A DNA stretch of 63,561 bases from Anaerolineae bacterium (GTDB taxonomy: Bacteria > Chloroflexota > Anaerolineae > Aggregatilineales > Phototrophicaceae), in the NCBI GenBank assembly GCA_022820125.1, contig JAJEGA010000047.1, forward strand, positions 1-63,561, read 5' to 3'. Position 1 is the first letter of the stretch, and each line of letters opens with the position of its first letter. This document shows, piece after piece, positions 7,034 to 16,859 of the stretch. The position numbers and the translations under genes are program-made. The notes beneath the pieces are model-generated. The model was not told the origin of the DNA. It worked only from the letters and a program-made list of their open reading frames with translations, and searched no databases.

Positions 7034-9100
7034 ATGAAGGAATATCAGACGGCTTACATCAGAAATGTCGCCTTGGTCGGGCACCAAAGCAGTGGCAAGA
7101 CATCGTTGGTGGAGGCGCTTTTGTACAGCACCGGAGCGACGAATCGGATGGGGCATATCTCCGAATCGAACATGGTTTCCGATTGGGATGATGAAGAAAA
7201 AGAGCGCGGCTTGTCGCTGTCCACATCTTTGGCGCCGATTGAATTTAACGATGTGAAGATCAATGTCCTGGATACGCCGGGCTTCACTGATTTTCAAGGC
7301 GAGCTCAAAAACGCGATCCTGGCTGCCGACGCGGTAATCGTGGTGGTTGACGCGGTTTCCGGCGTGGAAGTGGGGACGGAGTTGGCTTGGGAATACGCGC
7401 GCATGAGCGAGCAGCCGATCATCGTCGTCATCAACAAAATGGATCGTGAAAACGCGAACTACGAGCTCGTTTTGGATCAGCTGCGGAGCCAGTTTGATGA
7501 CTACAAATTCATTCCCATCATGCTGCCAATCGGGCAGCAGGCGGGCTATAAGGGCGTGGCCAATGCCTTGACGCAGAAAGCTTACCTGGGCGATGGCGCC
7601 GAGCGCTCCGAGCTGCCGGAAGCGTATGCTGATGCGCTGGAAGAGGCGCATATGGAATTGATGGAAGCGGCCGCCGAAGCCGATGACGACTTGCTGGAGA
7701 AGTACTTTGAGGAAGAGACGCTTTCATTTGACGAAATCCGCGATGGGATGCGCAAGGCATCGCGCGCGCCGGAGCTAAAAACGGTGCCGGTATTCACGAC
7801 ATCCGCCACCGAAAACATCGGCACCATCCCGCTCTTGGAGGCGCTCGTCGCCTATACCACAGCGCCAAACGAGCGGCGGGTGAACATTATGCGCGGCGAC
7901 GAGGCTGATGTGCTGGGGGCGCCGCATGCCGATGACGATCCCTTGGTGGCTTATGTCTTCAAAACCTTGAACGATCGCTTTGTCGGCACGCTTAATTATT
8001 TCCGCGTCTTTTCCGGCGCGATATCCAGCGACGCCCGTTACACCAACGCCAACAGCGGTGTGGACGAGCGCTTTAATTCGCTCTTCGTCATGCGCGGCAA
8101 GGAACAGCTGCCCGTCTCGACCTTGCATGCGGGCGATATCGGCGTGGTGGCGAAGTTGACCGAAACCAAGACCGGCGACACCTTTCTCGATGCCGACTCC
8201 GACCTCCGCGTAGCCGCGCCAGATTTCCCCGCCCCCTTGTATATGTTGGCGGTGGCGCCACGGGGACAGGCGGACAGCGCCAAGATGGGTCCAACGCTTA
8301 GCAACCTCTGCGATGCGGACCCGACATTGCGCTGGCGCCAGGACGGCGATACTAGGCAGACGGTGCTTGAAGGCATGGGGCAGATCCACCTTGACGTAAC
8401 GCTAAAGCGGGCGGAAGCCTTAGGCGTCGGCGTCGTCACCGACATGCCCAAGGTGCCCTACCGCGAGACGATCACCAGCGATGCGGAATCGAGCTATACA
8501 CACAAGAAACAGACCGGCGGCGCCGGGCAATATGGCCGCGTCGATCTCAGGATTGAACCGACCATTGAAGGCTTCGAGTTTGAATCGTCGGTCTTTGGCG
8601 GCGCAATTTCGCAGCAATTTGTCGCCTCAACCGAGAAGGGCATTCGCGCAGTGCTGCCGGATGGCGTCATCGCCGGCTTCCCGGTTGAACGCGTGAAGGT
8701 CAACGTGTTTGACGGCAAAGAGCATCCGGTCGATTCTAAGGACATCGCCTTTCAAATTGCTGGGCGCGAGGCTTTTCGCGAAGCCTTTCGCAAGGCGAAG
8801 CCGGTGCTGCTCGAACCGATAATGGATGTCAGAATCACCGTGCCCGAATCGATGATGGGCGATATCATGAGTGATCTCAACACCCGTCGAGGGCGTGTGC
8901 AAGGCATGGATACGATCGGCATCAAGAGCGTTGTCACCGCGGAAGTGCCGCTGTCGGAGATGCTGCGTTACAGCAACGACCTGCGTTCAATGACTGGCGG
9001 GCGCGGCATCTACGCCATGGACTTCAACCGCTACGACAAAGTGCCGACTTACGTCCAGGACGAGATTGTCAAAGAGGTGGCAGCGGAGGCCGCGCGATAG
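7034..9100 (+). CDS. Elongation factor G-like translational GTPase (EF-G paralogue)
   Basis: A 688-residue protein with the full EF-G layout: G domain (P-loop GHQSSGKT at 16-23, DTPG, NKMD), domain II, and domains III-V (KKQTGGAGQYGRV and a C-terminal YSNDLRSMTGGRG). The switch I region reads ERGLSLSTS rather than the canonical ERGITI, and the P-loop is also non-standard, as in the EF-G2/FusA2-type paralogues. EF-G moves tRNA and mRNA on the ribosome or helps recycle ribosomes; which task this paralogue performs is not decidable here. There is no rpsL, rpsG or tuf beside it, which fits a paralogue rather than the primary fusA. A strong promoter precedes it. Confidence 0.88.
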   Translation: MKEYQTAYIRNVALVGHQSSGKTSLVEALLYSTGATNRMGHISESNMVSDWDDEEKERGLSLSTSLAPIEFNDVKINVLDTPGFTDFQGELKNAILAADAVIVVVDAVSGVEVGTELAWEYARMSEQPIIVVINKMDRENANYELVLDQLRSQFDDYKFIPIMLPIGQQAGYKGVANALTQKAYLGDGAERSELPEAYADALEEAHMELMEAAAEADDDLLEKYFEEETLSFDEIRDGMRKASRAPELKTVPVFTTSATENIGTIPLLEALVAYTTAPNERRVNIMRGDEADVLGAPHADDDPLVAYVFKTLNDRFVGTLNYFRVFSGAISSDARYTNANSGVDERFNSLFVMRGKEQLPVSTLHAGDIGVVAKLTETKTGDTFLDADSDLRVAAPDFPAPLYMLAVAPRGQADSAKMGPTLSNLCDADPTLRWRQDGDTRQTVLEGMGQIHLDVTLKRAEALGVGVVTDMPKVPYRETITSDAESSYTHKKQTGGAGQYGRVDLRIEPTIEGFEFESSVFGGAISQQFVASTEKGIRAVLPDGVIAGFPVERVKVNVFDGKEHPVDSKDIAFQIAGREAFREAFRKAKPVLLEPIMDVRITVPESMMGDIMSDLNTRRGRVQGMDTIGIKSVVTAEVPLSEMLRYSNDLRSMTGGRGIYAMDFNRYDKVPTYVQDEIVKEVAAEAAR

Positions 9101-9116
9101 GATGCGCCTGGCTGAA

Positions 9117-9157
9117 ACAAAAACGGGCGAGATTACACGGTCTCGCCCGTTTGTTTT
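9117..9157. terminator. Bidirectional Rho-independent terminator
   Basis: A 12-bp perfect stem, AAACGGGCGAGA at 9121-9132 with its complement at 9141-9152, has an 8-base loop. A-rich sequence precedes it and T-rich sequence follows, so it can terminate both the EF-G-like gene and the convergent ftsH. Confidence 0.92.
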
Positions 9158-9188
9158 CGAAATGCTCCATCCGGTCGTTAGGGGCGCG

Positions 9189-11216
9189 CTAGCCCGGCTC
9201 GCTCTCGACTTCGGCGGTTTCCTGCGTCTCTGAGCCATTTTGTTCCGCCGCTTGCGGCTCGCGCAGGTGCTTGGCGACCGAAGCGGGCACGATGTCTTCC
9301 ACATCGTCTTCCATGCCCAGAATCGTCAAGATTTCGTCGCGCTCGACCGTCTCTTTTTCGAGCAGCGCTTGGGAAAGCGCATCCAGCGCGTCGCGGTGAT
9401 CTTCCAGCAGCTCGCGCGTCTCCTGGTAGGCGACATCGATAATGCGCTTGATCTCGGCGTCAAGTTTGGACGCGGTGTCATCGCTGTAATCGCGCCCGCT
9501 GGCGATGGCGTAGCCGAGGAAGGGCTGCTCGCCGTCATCGCCGTAATTGACCATGCCGACGGAATCGCTCATGCCGAACATCTTGACCATCCGGCGGGCG
9601 ATCTGCGTCACCTGCTGGATATCGTTGGCGGCGCCGGTGGTGACGTCATCAAAGACGATTTCTTCGGCGATGCGCCCAGCCAAGCCCACGCGGATGAAGG
9701 CTTCGAGCTGTTTGCGCGATTGATGCAGCGAGTCGTCTTTGGGCATATAGAAGGCGACGCCGAGCGCCCGTCCACGAGGGATGATCGTCGTCTTGAGCAG
9801 CGCCATCGCATCGGGAATGAGGAACGACACCACGGCATGGCCCGCCTCGTGATAAGCGGTGATGCGGCGATCTTTGTCGTTGGAGAGCGGCGGCCGCTTG
9901 GTGCCCAGGCGTATGCGTTCATAGGCGGTTGTGAAGTCGGACATGGTGATCAAGCGCCGGCTGAAGCGCGCGGCGTGCATCGCGGCTTCGTTGGCGAGAT
10001 TGGCGATATCAGCGCCGGAAAAGCCGATGGTCGCGCGCGCCAGCGATTCCAACTCGACATTGTTGCCCAGCGGTTTGTTCTTGGTGTGAATCTTGAGAAT
10101 CTCGTGCCGCCCTTTGACATCGGGCAAGTCGACCGTGATTTGACGATCAAAACGACCGGGCCGCAACAGAGCCGGGTCCAGCACATCGGGGCGGTTGGTG
10201 GCGGCAATCATAACGATATTGGTATCGTTGTCGAAGCCATCCATTTCCGACAGCAATTGATTCAGGGTCTGTTCGCGCTCGTCATGGCCGCCGCCCAAGC
10301 CGGTGCCGCGGCGGCGCCCGACGGCGTCGATCTCATCGACGAAGATGATGGCGGGCGCGTTTTCTTTGGCTCGCTTGAAGAGATCGCGCACGCGCGAGGC
10401 GCCAACGCCGACGAACATCTCCACGAATTCGGAGGCGGCGATGCTGAAGAAAGCTACATTGGCTTCGCCAGCCACCGCCCGCGCCATCAGGGTCTTGCCG
10501 GTGCCGGGCGGCCCAATCAGGAGGACGCCCCGCGGCACCTTGGCGCCAACCTTGACGTATTTCTCCGGCTGCTTGAGGAAGTCGACCACTTCTTCAAGTT
10601 CCAGCTTGGCGGCGTCTTGACCGGCGACATCTTCAAATTTCATCGTCGGCATCTCGGGCGATTTCTCGCGCGCCTGCGATTGACCGAAGGAGAAGATGCC
10701 GTTCATCTGGCCCTGCGCCCGGCGTCCCATCCAGACGAAAAAACCGATGATGAGCACAAGCGGCAGGAAGTTGATCAGCAGCGTCAGCCAGGTCGAGGGC
10801 TGCGTCCAGCTGCCGTCAATGGTGTCCACGCCTCGTTCGTGCGCCATTCGCAGGAGTTCAGCGCCGGCATAGGGCGGGAGCTGCGCCGAGAAGCGCGAGA
10901 CATTCTGCATGCGCCCGGAAGCGGTTGAGACGATGATGCCGCTGTTGAATGTTCCGCTGACGGCGACATTGTCTTGAAAATGCAGCTGGCTGACGTTGTT
11001 CATCATCAGCTGCTCGTAAACCTCTGAGTATGCGATTTCCGGCGTGGACGAGAAGCCGCCAAAGAGACCCGGCGACGAAATCAGCGCCAAGAGCATAACC
11101 AGAACCAGCAGCCCCGGCGATATCCACCTGCGCCAATTCGGCGGCGGTTGCGGCTGACGCGGGCTGTTTCCGCCGTCGCCACCCTCGTCATTATCGTTAT
11201 TTTCCCAAAACTGCAT
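9189..11216 (-). CDS. ftsH: ATP-dependent zinc metalloprotease FtsH
   Basis: A 675-residue membrane AAA+ protease that degrades misfolded membrane proteins and short-lived regulators. The order is an N-terminal helix (about 34-53), a periplasm-type domain, a second helix (about 141-162), the AAA module with Walker A GPPGTGKT, pore loop FVEMFVGVG, Walker B IIFVDEID and the second region of homology ([20 protein letters not shown]), then the zinc protease site HEAGH with the distal Asp. The C-terminal tail is acidic and Glu/Gln-rich. It is convergent with the EF-G-like gene and shares its terminator. A TATAAT on the minus strand (11255-11260) is the likely -10, although no good -35 is apparent. 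Confidence 0.97.
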   Translation of the reverse strand: MQFWENNDNDEGGDGGNSPRQPQPPPNWRRWISPGLLVLVMLLALISSPGLFGGFSSTPEIAYSEVYEQLMMNNVSQLHFQDNVAVSGTFNSGIIVSTASGRMQNVSRFSAQLPPYAGAELLRMAHERGVDTIDGSWTQPSTWLTLLINFLPLVLIIGFFVWMGRRAQGQMNGIFSFGQSQAREKSPEMPTMKFEDVAGQDAAKLELEEVVDFLKQPEKYVKVGAKVPRGVLLIGPPGTGKTLMARAVAGEANVAFFSIAASEFVEMFVGVGASRVRDLFKRAKENAPAIIFVDEIDAVGRRRGTGLGGGHDEREQTLNQLLSEMDGFDNDTNIVMIAATNRPDVLDPALLRPGRFDRQITVDLPDVKGRHEILKIHTKNKPLGNNVELESLARATIGFSGADIANLANEAAMHAARFSRRLITMSDFTTAYERIRLGTKRPPLSNDKDRRITAYHEAGHAVVSFLIPDAMALLKTTIIPRGRALGVAFYMPKDDSLHQSRKQLEAFIRVGLAGRIAEEIVFDDVTTGAANDIQQVTQIARRMVKMFGMSDSVGMVNYGDDGEQPFLGYAIASGRDYSDDTASKLDAEIKRIIDVAYQETRELLEDHRDALDALSQALLEKETVERDEILTILGMEDDVEDIVPASVAKHLREPQAAEQNGSETQETAEVESEPG

Positions 11217-11530
11217 CGATAGACCGTACCCTCGAAAAGCGATTGCTTAGCCTGATTATACTCTATCAGCGGCGTGAATTGCGCAAGTATTGTCTTAGAA
11301 TGCGGCGGCCGCGCGCTCGGTATACAGTAGCCTCTGCTGATGATAACATGAAATACGACTGATTTCGCCGGTTGGTTGCGGCGCCGTCCGCTCTAGTCGG
11401 ACCCGCAGGCGCCTTTATGCGGCGATGTTAATGCGGCAATCAAGCTGTCACAGCGGGCGAATGTCCATTAGGCTTTGATGATGCGATTGAGCGAATTGAA
11501 ATTTAAGACGATAACCGATCGAGGCTGAGC
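11217..11530. other. Divergent intergenic region between ftsH and the DUF255 gene
   Basis: It holds a probable ftsH -10 (ATTATA read on the plus strand, 11255-11260). It also holds a strong nested hairpin at 11380-11413: outer GGCGCC/GGCGCC and inner GTCCG/CGGAC with a 7-base loop, followed by TTTATG. On the plus strand this could be a structured leader or weak terminator in front of the gene at 11531. No gene was found. Confidence 0.45.
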
Positions 11531-13600
11531 ATGAATCAATTGAAAGACGAAACCAGCCCTTATCTGCTGCAGCACGCTGACAATCCGGTGGATTGGCATC
11601 CTTGGGGAGACGAAGCTTTTCGCCTGGCGCGGGAGCAAGACAAACCGGTTCTGCTTAGCATCGGCTACAGCGCCTGCCACTGGTGTCATGTCATGGCGCA
11701 CGAAAGCTTCGAAGACGAGGCGACGGCGGAGATGATGAACGCGCTTTTTGTTAATGTGAAAGTCGACCGGGAAGAGCGGCCCGATGTCGATGACATTTAT
11801 ATGGGGGCGGTGCAAGCGATCGCCGGGCAGGGCGGCTGGCCGATGACCGTATTCCTGCTGCCGGATGGGCGTCCGTTTTATGGCGGCACATATTATCCCA
11901 AAGAGCGCCGCATGGGCATGCCGTCATTTACCCAGCTCATGAACGCTGTGCATGAGGCTTACCGCAGCCAGCGCGCGAACCTTGAAAAGCAAGCAGACAA
12001 CTTGCACCAGTCGCTAAAGCGGGATGTGCTGGCGATCGGGCGGGAAGACGACAGCGGGCTGACTGGCGACATGCTCGACGAAGCCGCCCGCTCGCTTCTC
12101 GCCAGCATCGACCGCGAAAATGGCGGGTTCGGCGCGCAGCCGAAGTTCCCCAATCCGATTAGCCTGGAATTCCTGCTGCGTCATCACGCGCGGACGGGGG
12201 ACGAAGAGGCGCTGAATTTGGCGACCTTTAACCTGCGCCAGATGGCCAACGGCGGGATCTATGATCAGATTGGCGGCGGCTTCGCCCGCTACAGCGTCGA
12301 CGCGCATTGGCTGGTGCCGCACTTTGAAAAGATGCTTTACGATAACGCCCAGCTGAGCCGGCTCTACCTGCATGCCTGGCAGATCACCGGCGACGGCTGC
12401 TTCAAATCGATAGCGGAGGACATTTACGATTATATTCTGCGTGAGATGACCGCGCCGGCAGGCGGTTTCTACAGCGCCACCGATGCCGACAGCGAAGGCG
12501 AGGAGGGCAAATTCTTCGTCTGGACCATCGAGGAAGCGGCGGAAGCGCTGGCGCCGATCAGCGCGGAGCAGCCACGCGCGCTGGAGATCGCCATTGAAAC
12601 CTACGGATTGACGCCGCAGGGCAACTTTGAAGGCTCGAATATCCTGCACCTGCCACGCCCCTTGGATGAGACGGCGATCGATCTGGGCATGTCCCTCGAC
12701 GAATTAAGCGCCGCGTTGGCAGTGATTAAACGCCGCATGTACGCCGTCCGAGAGGAACGTGTGCCGCCGAGCCTGGACGACAAGATCTTGACCTCCTGGA
12801 ATGGGTTGATGCTGGGGAGCCTGGCGGAGGCGGCTCGCGTCCTCAAGCGCGACGACTACCTGGCGGCGGCGCGGCGCGCTGGCGAGTTCCTGCTTGATCA
12901 AATGCTGAGCGACGGCGGACGACTGTATCGCACCCACAAGGATGGCCGCAGTAAACTCAACGCCTATCTCGAAGATTACGCCAACCTGATTGACGCGCTG
13001 CTGGAGCTTTATCAGTCAACGTTTGAAACGAGCTGGTTTGCGGCGGCGCGGCAATTGGCGGATACGGCACTTATGCGCTTCCGCTCGGACGATGGCGGCT
13101 TTTACGACACGAGCGATGATCACGAAAGCTTGATTGTGCGCCCGCGAAACTTGCAGGACAACGTCACCCCATCGGGCAACGCGATGATGGCGAAGCAGCT
13201 ACTTCGCCTGGCGGCATACACTGGCGAGGCGCGCTATGACGCGGCGGCGCGCGAGGTGCTGAGGAAACTGTCTGATGCGATGCGCCAATATCCCCAGGCA
13301 TTTGCCGAATCGTTAAATGCCGCCGATATGCTGGTGGGTGGCATCGCCGAAGTGGCAGTCATCGGCGTGCGGCAAGACCAGACTACACGAGAAGTCTTGG
13401 ACGAGTTGCAACAGCCCTTCCGCCCGAATCTGGTCACGGCTTATTCTCGGCATGATGTCGCCAGGCATGACAGCATCCCGCTGCTTAGCGCGCGTATCAT
13501 GATCGACGGGGCGACCACCGTTTATGTCTGCCGCAATTTCGTCTGCAAAATGCCGGCGACCACAGCCGCGCAGACCAGGTCTTTGCTGGCTGAACTGTGA
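11531..13600 (+). CDS. Thioredoxin-fold DUF255 protein (YyaL/SPATA20 family)
   Basis: A 689-residue cytoplasmic protein. It starts with the family signature [20 protein letters not shown] and carries a thioredoxin-like domain with [14 protein letters not shown] (CxxC at about 49-52). This is followed by an (alpha/alpha)6-barrel-like C-terminal part resembling N-acylglucosamine epimerase and cellulase folds. Length and motifs fit full-length YyaL members. The biochemical role of the family is not firmly established; a redox or sugar-related function has been suggested from fold. The ATG at 11531 gives the expected family N-terminus. Confidence 0.92.
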   Translation: MNQLKDETSPYLLQHADNPVDWHPWGDEAFRLAREQDKPVLLSIGYSACHWCHVMAHESFEDEATAEMMNALFVNVKVDREERPDVDDIYMGAVQAIAGQGGWPMTVFLLPDGRPFYGGTYYPKERRMGMPSFTQLMNAVHEAYRSQRANLEKQADNLHQSLKRDVLAIGREDDSGLTGDMLDEAARSLLASIDRENGGFGAQPKFPNPISLEFLLRHHARTGDEEALNLATFNLRQMANGGIYDQIGGGFARYSVDAHWLVPHFEKMLYDNAQLSRLYLHAWQITGDGCFKSIAEDIYDYILREMTAPAGGFYSATDADSEGEEGKFFVWTIEEAAEALAPISAEQPRALEIAIETYGLTPQGNFEGSNILHLPRPLDETAIDLGMSLDELSAALAVIKRRMYAVREERVPPSLDDKILTSWNGLMLGSLAEAARVLKRDDYLAAARRAGEFLLDQMLSDGGRLYRTHKDGRSKLNAYLEDYANLIDALLELYQSTFETSWFAAARQLADTALMRFRSDDGGFYDTSDDHESLIVRPRNLQDNVTPSGNAMMAKQLLRLAAYTGEARYDAAAREVLRKLSDAMRQYPQAFAESLNAADMLVGGIAEVAVIGVRQDQTTREVLDELQQPFRPNLVTAYSRHDVARHDSIPLLSARIMIDGATTVYVCRNFVCKMPATTAAQTRSLLAEL

Positions 13601-13703
13601 ATAGATTGAAGGGCGGCGTTGATTGCGTTCGGATTCTCGCTCGTTTGCTGCGGAATTTGTCACTGAATGAGGGTGCTGGCTTCGCCCGGCGGGCTTGCTC
13701 ATA

Positions 13704-14198
13704 ATGCAGGAGCGTCAAGCGGGTCAGGATTATTTCAGGACCTTGCTGCGAACGGTGGCGGGGCAGGCTTTCAGCGCGGCCGGTTACCAACTGCAGGACG
13801 CGCCGCTGCAATGGGCGGGCGGGTTGTATCGCTTCGTGAAAATCTTCCCCGCTGGTTTCGCCGCCTTGATCGATTTTCAGGTGCTGGTTTACAGCGATAC
13901 GGCTTGGGCGGCTGGGGCGCCGTCGCGCTTCAAAGTTCAGCTTACGCGCTCGCCCGATCGCCGCGCTTCGGGGAGTGGAGCGACCGGCTACGTCACGCGC
14001 GGGCTGAGCCAGTTGGTGGTTGAAGACTTCGGCGTGGCGATTTTGCCGGCCGCCGATCACTGGTGGCGCTTCCACGACACCGAGTCGCTCGGGGCGGCGC
14101 TGGCGGAAGCGGGGCATCTCGTAGTTGGCTATGGCATGCCTTGGCTGGCGGGCGAGCTGCTGCCGCCGGCCGACGCGAATGCCAGCGAACTTGCTTGA
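13704..14198 (+). CDS. Hypothetical protein, about 164 residues
   Basis: I do not recognise a family. The protein is soluble and compact, with alternating hydrophobic strands (RFVKIFPAGFAALIDFQVLVY) that suggest an alpha/beta fold. It has no signal peptide or membrane helix. The ATG at 13704 is preferred; a TTG at 13695 in the same frame is possible. It fills the gap between the DUF255 gene and the transglycosylase on the same strand, ending 23 bases before the next start, so it may be co-transcribed with it. An overlapping open frame on the plus strand (13667-14023) appears to be a shadow. Confidence 0.55.
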   Translation: MQERQAGQDYFRTLLRTVAGQAFSAAGYQLQDAPLQWAGGLYRFVKIFPAGFAALIDFQVLVYSDTAWAAGAPSRFKVQLTRSPDRRASGSGATGYVTRGLSQLVVEDFGVAILPAADHWWRFHDTESLGAALAEAGHLVVGYGMPWLAGELLPPADANASELA

Positions 14199-14221
14199 CA
14201 AGCGAATCCCCGCTTCGTACC

Positions 14222-16702
14222 ATGACCTGCGGTTTCTATTCTCACGGATCAATTCGCGTGTTCCCAATTCGATTCTTGATGTTGATTATTTGTCTGCTGA
14301 CGAGCGCCTGCAATTTTCGCCGCCAGGAGCCGCCGCTGCCTACCGCGGATGCGGACAACATCATCTACGTCACGGCGACGCCGCTGCCCGCGGTGGCGCT
14401 GGCTGCGCCAACGGAAGCCCCGACTGCGACGCCGACGCCGAATATTGATGCGAGGCAATTGCTGCAGTTGGGCGAGAGCTACACGCTCAATGGCTATCTG
14501 GAAGACGCGGCCGGCATCTATCGGACTTTGCTGAACCTGGGCGACGCCATCGCGCCAGCGCAGCGCGCGGAAGCGGGCTTCCGATTTGGTCAAGTCGCCT
14601 TGGGCGCCGGCAATTATGAACAGGCGCTGGATGCTCTAGCGCTGTACATCGACGAGTTTTCGGCAGAGGCGCGGCTGGCGCAAGCCCACTTCTTGCGCGC
14701 CGATGCCCGGCTGGCCATGTCACAGTGGAACGAGGCGATCGCCGATCTTCAGCAGTATCTTCTGCTGCGCCCCGGCGTGATCGACAGCTACGCGTATGAG
14801 CGAATCGCCGATGCGCAAATCGCCTTGGGGCAGACGGAAGCGGCGCTGGAAAACTACCAGCGCGCAATTGACGCCAAGCGCTCGAAAGTGCCGCTGCTGA
14901 TACTGCGCGAAAAACTTGCGAAAATATACCTCAATCTCGAGCGGCCCGCGGATGCGATTGCGCAGTATGACGCTATTTTGACGGTCGCGCGGAATGCGCC
15001 TTATCGGGCGAATATCTCACTGACGGCGGCACAGGCGGCGCTCAGTGGCGTCGATGCCGAGACCGGCTTGGCGCGAATGCGAGCGGTGGCGGAGAATTAC
15101 CCCGGCACGACTGCGGCTTGGGCGGCGCAAGACCGGTTGAGACGACACGGCGCCGAGATTGATGGCTTCCGCCGCGGCCAAGCGGCTTTTATCGCCGGCG
15201 ATGCGCAAGCGGCTATTGAGGCGCTGAATCAGTACAGGGCGACTAGGGAATCGGCGGCGATTCCAGCCGAGCTGTTTCTGCTGCTTGGGCGCGCATACCG
15301 ACAGATCGGGGATTTCGCCGCCGCCTCGGTCGCATTCCAAACGCTAATCGACCGCTATCCGCAAGATCCGCTCTTTGGCGACGCGCTGCTTGAACGAGGG
15401 CGGACCCGCTTTCTAGCAGGAGACAGCCCGGCGGCGATCGAGATATATCTGGCGCTGGCGGCGGATTACGATTATCTGGCTGATGCGGCGGGTGAAGCGC
15501 TCTGGCGCGCCGGTTACCTGTATGGGGTAGGTGGTCAAACGGCTTTGTCGCGCGGGGTTTTCACGCGCTTGGCTGATAGCTATCCTGAACACGAACTGAC
15601 CACAAACGGACTCTTTAATGCGGCGTCGGCGGCTGTCCGCGACGAGGCTTGGGACATTGCCGCTGGTCTCTATCGGCGGATCGCTGCCTTAACAACGGGC
15701 GATGATCAAGCGGCGGCTTATCTTTGGATCGGGAGAATTGCGCTGAGGCATGGTGAGGCGGACGCGGCTCAAGACGCATTCGACCGGGCAATCGCCGCCT
15801 CGCCGGACAGTTATTTCGCGGCGCGCGCCGCTGACTTTCGTACTGACAGCCAGCCATTTCAGCCACCCGGCGCCTATCGATTTGACTTCGACGCAGCGAC
15901 CGACCGGAAAGAAGCCGAAGACTGGCTGCGCCGCAAATTCGGCATTGAAGAAACTGATGAGCTTTGGCGACTTTCCGAAGCACTGGAGCGCGATCCGCGT
16001 ATGATTCGCGGCATTGAGCTGCTAACGGTGGGCGCCTATGATGAGGCCTTTATCGAGTTTGAAGATCTGGTTGACGAGGCGCGCGACAAGGGCGATGCCT
16101 TGAGCAGCTACCGCCTGGCTTATCATCTGCGCCTCTTTGGCGCCTACCGGGAAAGCATCATCGCAGCCGCCGATGTGATCATCGCCTCCGGGGCGGGCAC
16201 GCTGCAAGCGCCGCGCTATATCGCCCGAATGCGCTTTCCCGCATATTACATTGACCTGATCCGATCAGCAGCGGACGAACGGTCGATTGACCCCTTGCTG
16301 ATGCTTTCGTTGATTCGACAGGAGAGCCTTTTCAACACCTTTGCCACCGCCGCGGCCGGCGAAAAGGGCTTGATGCAGGTCATCCCGCCGACGGCGCAGT
16401 ACATCGCCGAGCAACTGAATTGGCAAGATTATCAGCACAAGGATTTATTCCGTCCCTACGCAGGCATCGCCTTTGGCGCCTTTTATATTGACGAGCAGTT
16501 GAATCGTTTTGACCGGAACGCGGTTGTGGCGCTGGCGGCTTACAATGCTGGTCCGGGGCGGGCTTACGATTGGAATGCCCTTTCAGGCGGCGATCCCGAT
16601 CTGTTTATGACGACGATAACAATCGATTCAACGCGTCATTATGTTCAGTTCATTTATCGCAATTACAATATTTATCGCGAGTTATACGGCGCGGAGGATT
16701 GA
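14222..16702 (+). CDS. Lipoprotein lytic transglycosylase with TPR repeats
   Basis: The open frame extends upstream to 14063, but the ATG at 14222 gives a clean lipoprotein signal peptide ending in lipobox LTSAC (Cys at residue 30). A Thr/Pro-rich linker follows, then many TPR-like helical repeats (about residues 75-600), and a C-terminal SLT domain (about 660-826). SLT hallmarks are visible: the catalytic Glu in LIRQESLF, GEKGLMQVIP and AYNAGPGRA. Soluble lytic transglycosylases cleave the MurNAc-GlcNAc bond of peptidoglycan to give anhydromuropeptides. Its presence indicates a murein wall and an exported, lipid-anchored enzyme. Confidence 0.9.
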   Translation: MTCGFYSHGSIRVFPIRFLMLIICLLTSACNFRRQEPPLPTADADNIIYVTATPLPAVALAAPTEAPTATPTPNIDARQLLQLGESYTLNGYLEDAAGIYRTLLNLGDAIAPAQRAEAGFRFGQVALGAGNYEQALDALALYIDEFSAEARLAQAHFLRADARLAMSQWNEAIADLQQYLLLRPGVIDSYAYERIADAQIALGQTEAALENYQRAIDAKRSKVPLLILREKLAKIYLNLERPADAIAQYDAILTVARNAPYRANISLTAAQAALSGVDAETGLARMRAVAENYPGTTAAWAAQDRLRRHGAEIDGFRRGQAAFIAGDAQAAIEALNQYRATRESAAIPAELFLLLGRAYRQIGDFAAASVAFQTLIDRYPQDPLFGDALLERGRTRFLAGDSPAAIEIYLALAADYDYLADAAGEALWRAGYLYGVGGQTALSRGVFTRLADSYPEHELTTNGLFNAASAAVRDEAWDIAAGLYRRIAALTTGDDQAAAYLWIGRIALRHGEADAAQDAFDRAIAASPDSYFAARAADFRTDSQPFQPPGAYRFDFDAATDRKEAEDWLRRKFGIEETDELWRLSEALERDPRMIRGIELLTVGAYDEAFIEFEDLVDEARDKGDALSSYRLAYHLRLFGAYRESIIAAADVIIASGAGTLQAPRYIARMRFPAYYIDLIRSAADERSIDPLLMLSLIRQESLFNTFATAAAGEKGLMQVIPPTAQYIAEQLNWQDYQHKDLFRPYAGIAFGAFYIDEQLNRFDRNAVVALAAYNAGPGRAYDWNALSGGDPDLFMTTITIDSTRHYVQFIYRNYNIYRELYGAED

Positions 16703-16859
16703 GCGCGCTCGCCTGCACTATCGGCGCTGCGAATCAAGCCGATTGCCCGAAACCCGCCGCGCCCTTTGGTGTTTCTAATAGCGATGGCAGTCGTCGTATT
16801 CGTTTATGTTGGATGTGCTACACTGAATTCAGGCTGATCTTTCGCGATACAAGGTGGAC

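Noticed and set aside
9240..10928. A 562-residue open frame opposite ftsH
   Set aside because: It is an antisense shadow of a highly conserved gene, with low-complexity composition and no family motifs.
14063..14221. N-terminal extension of the transglycosylase lipoprotein
   Set aside because: It would place 53 arginine- and alanine-rich residues before the signal peptide and overlap the upstream gene; ATG 14222 gives a proper lipoprotein signal.
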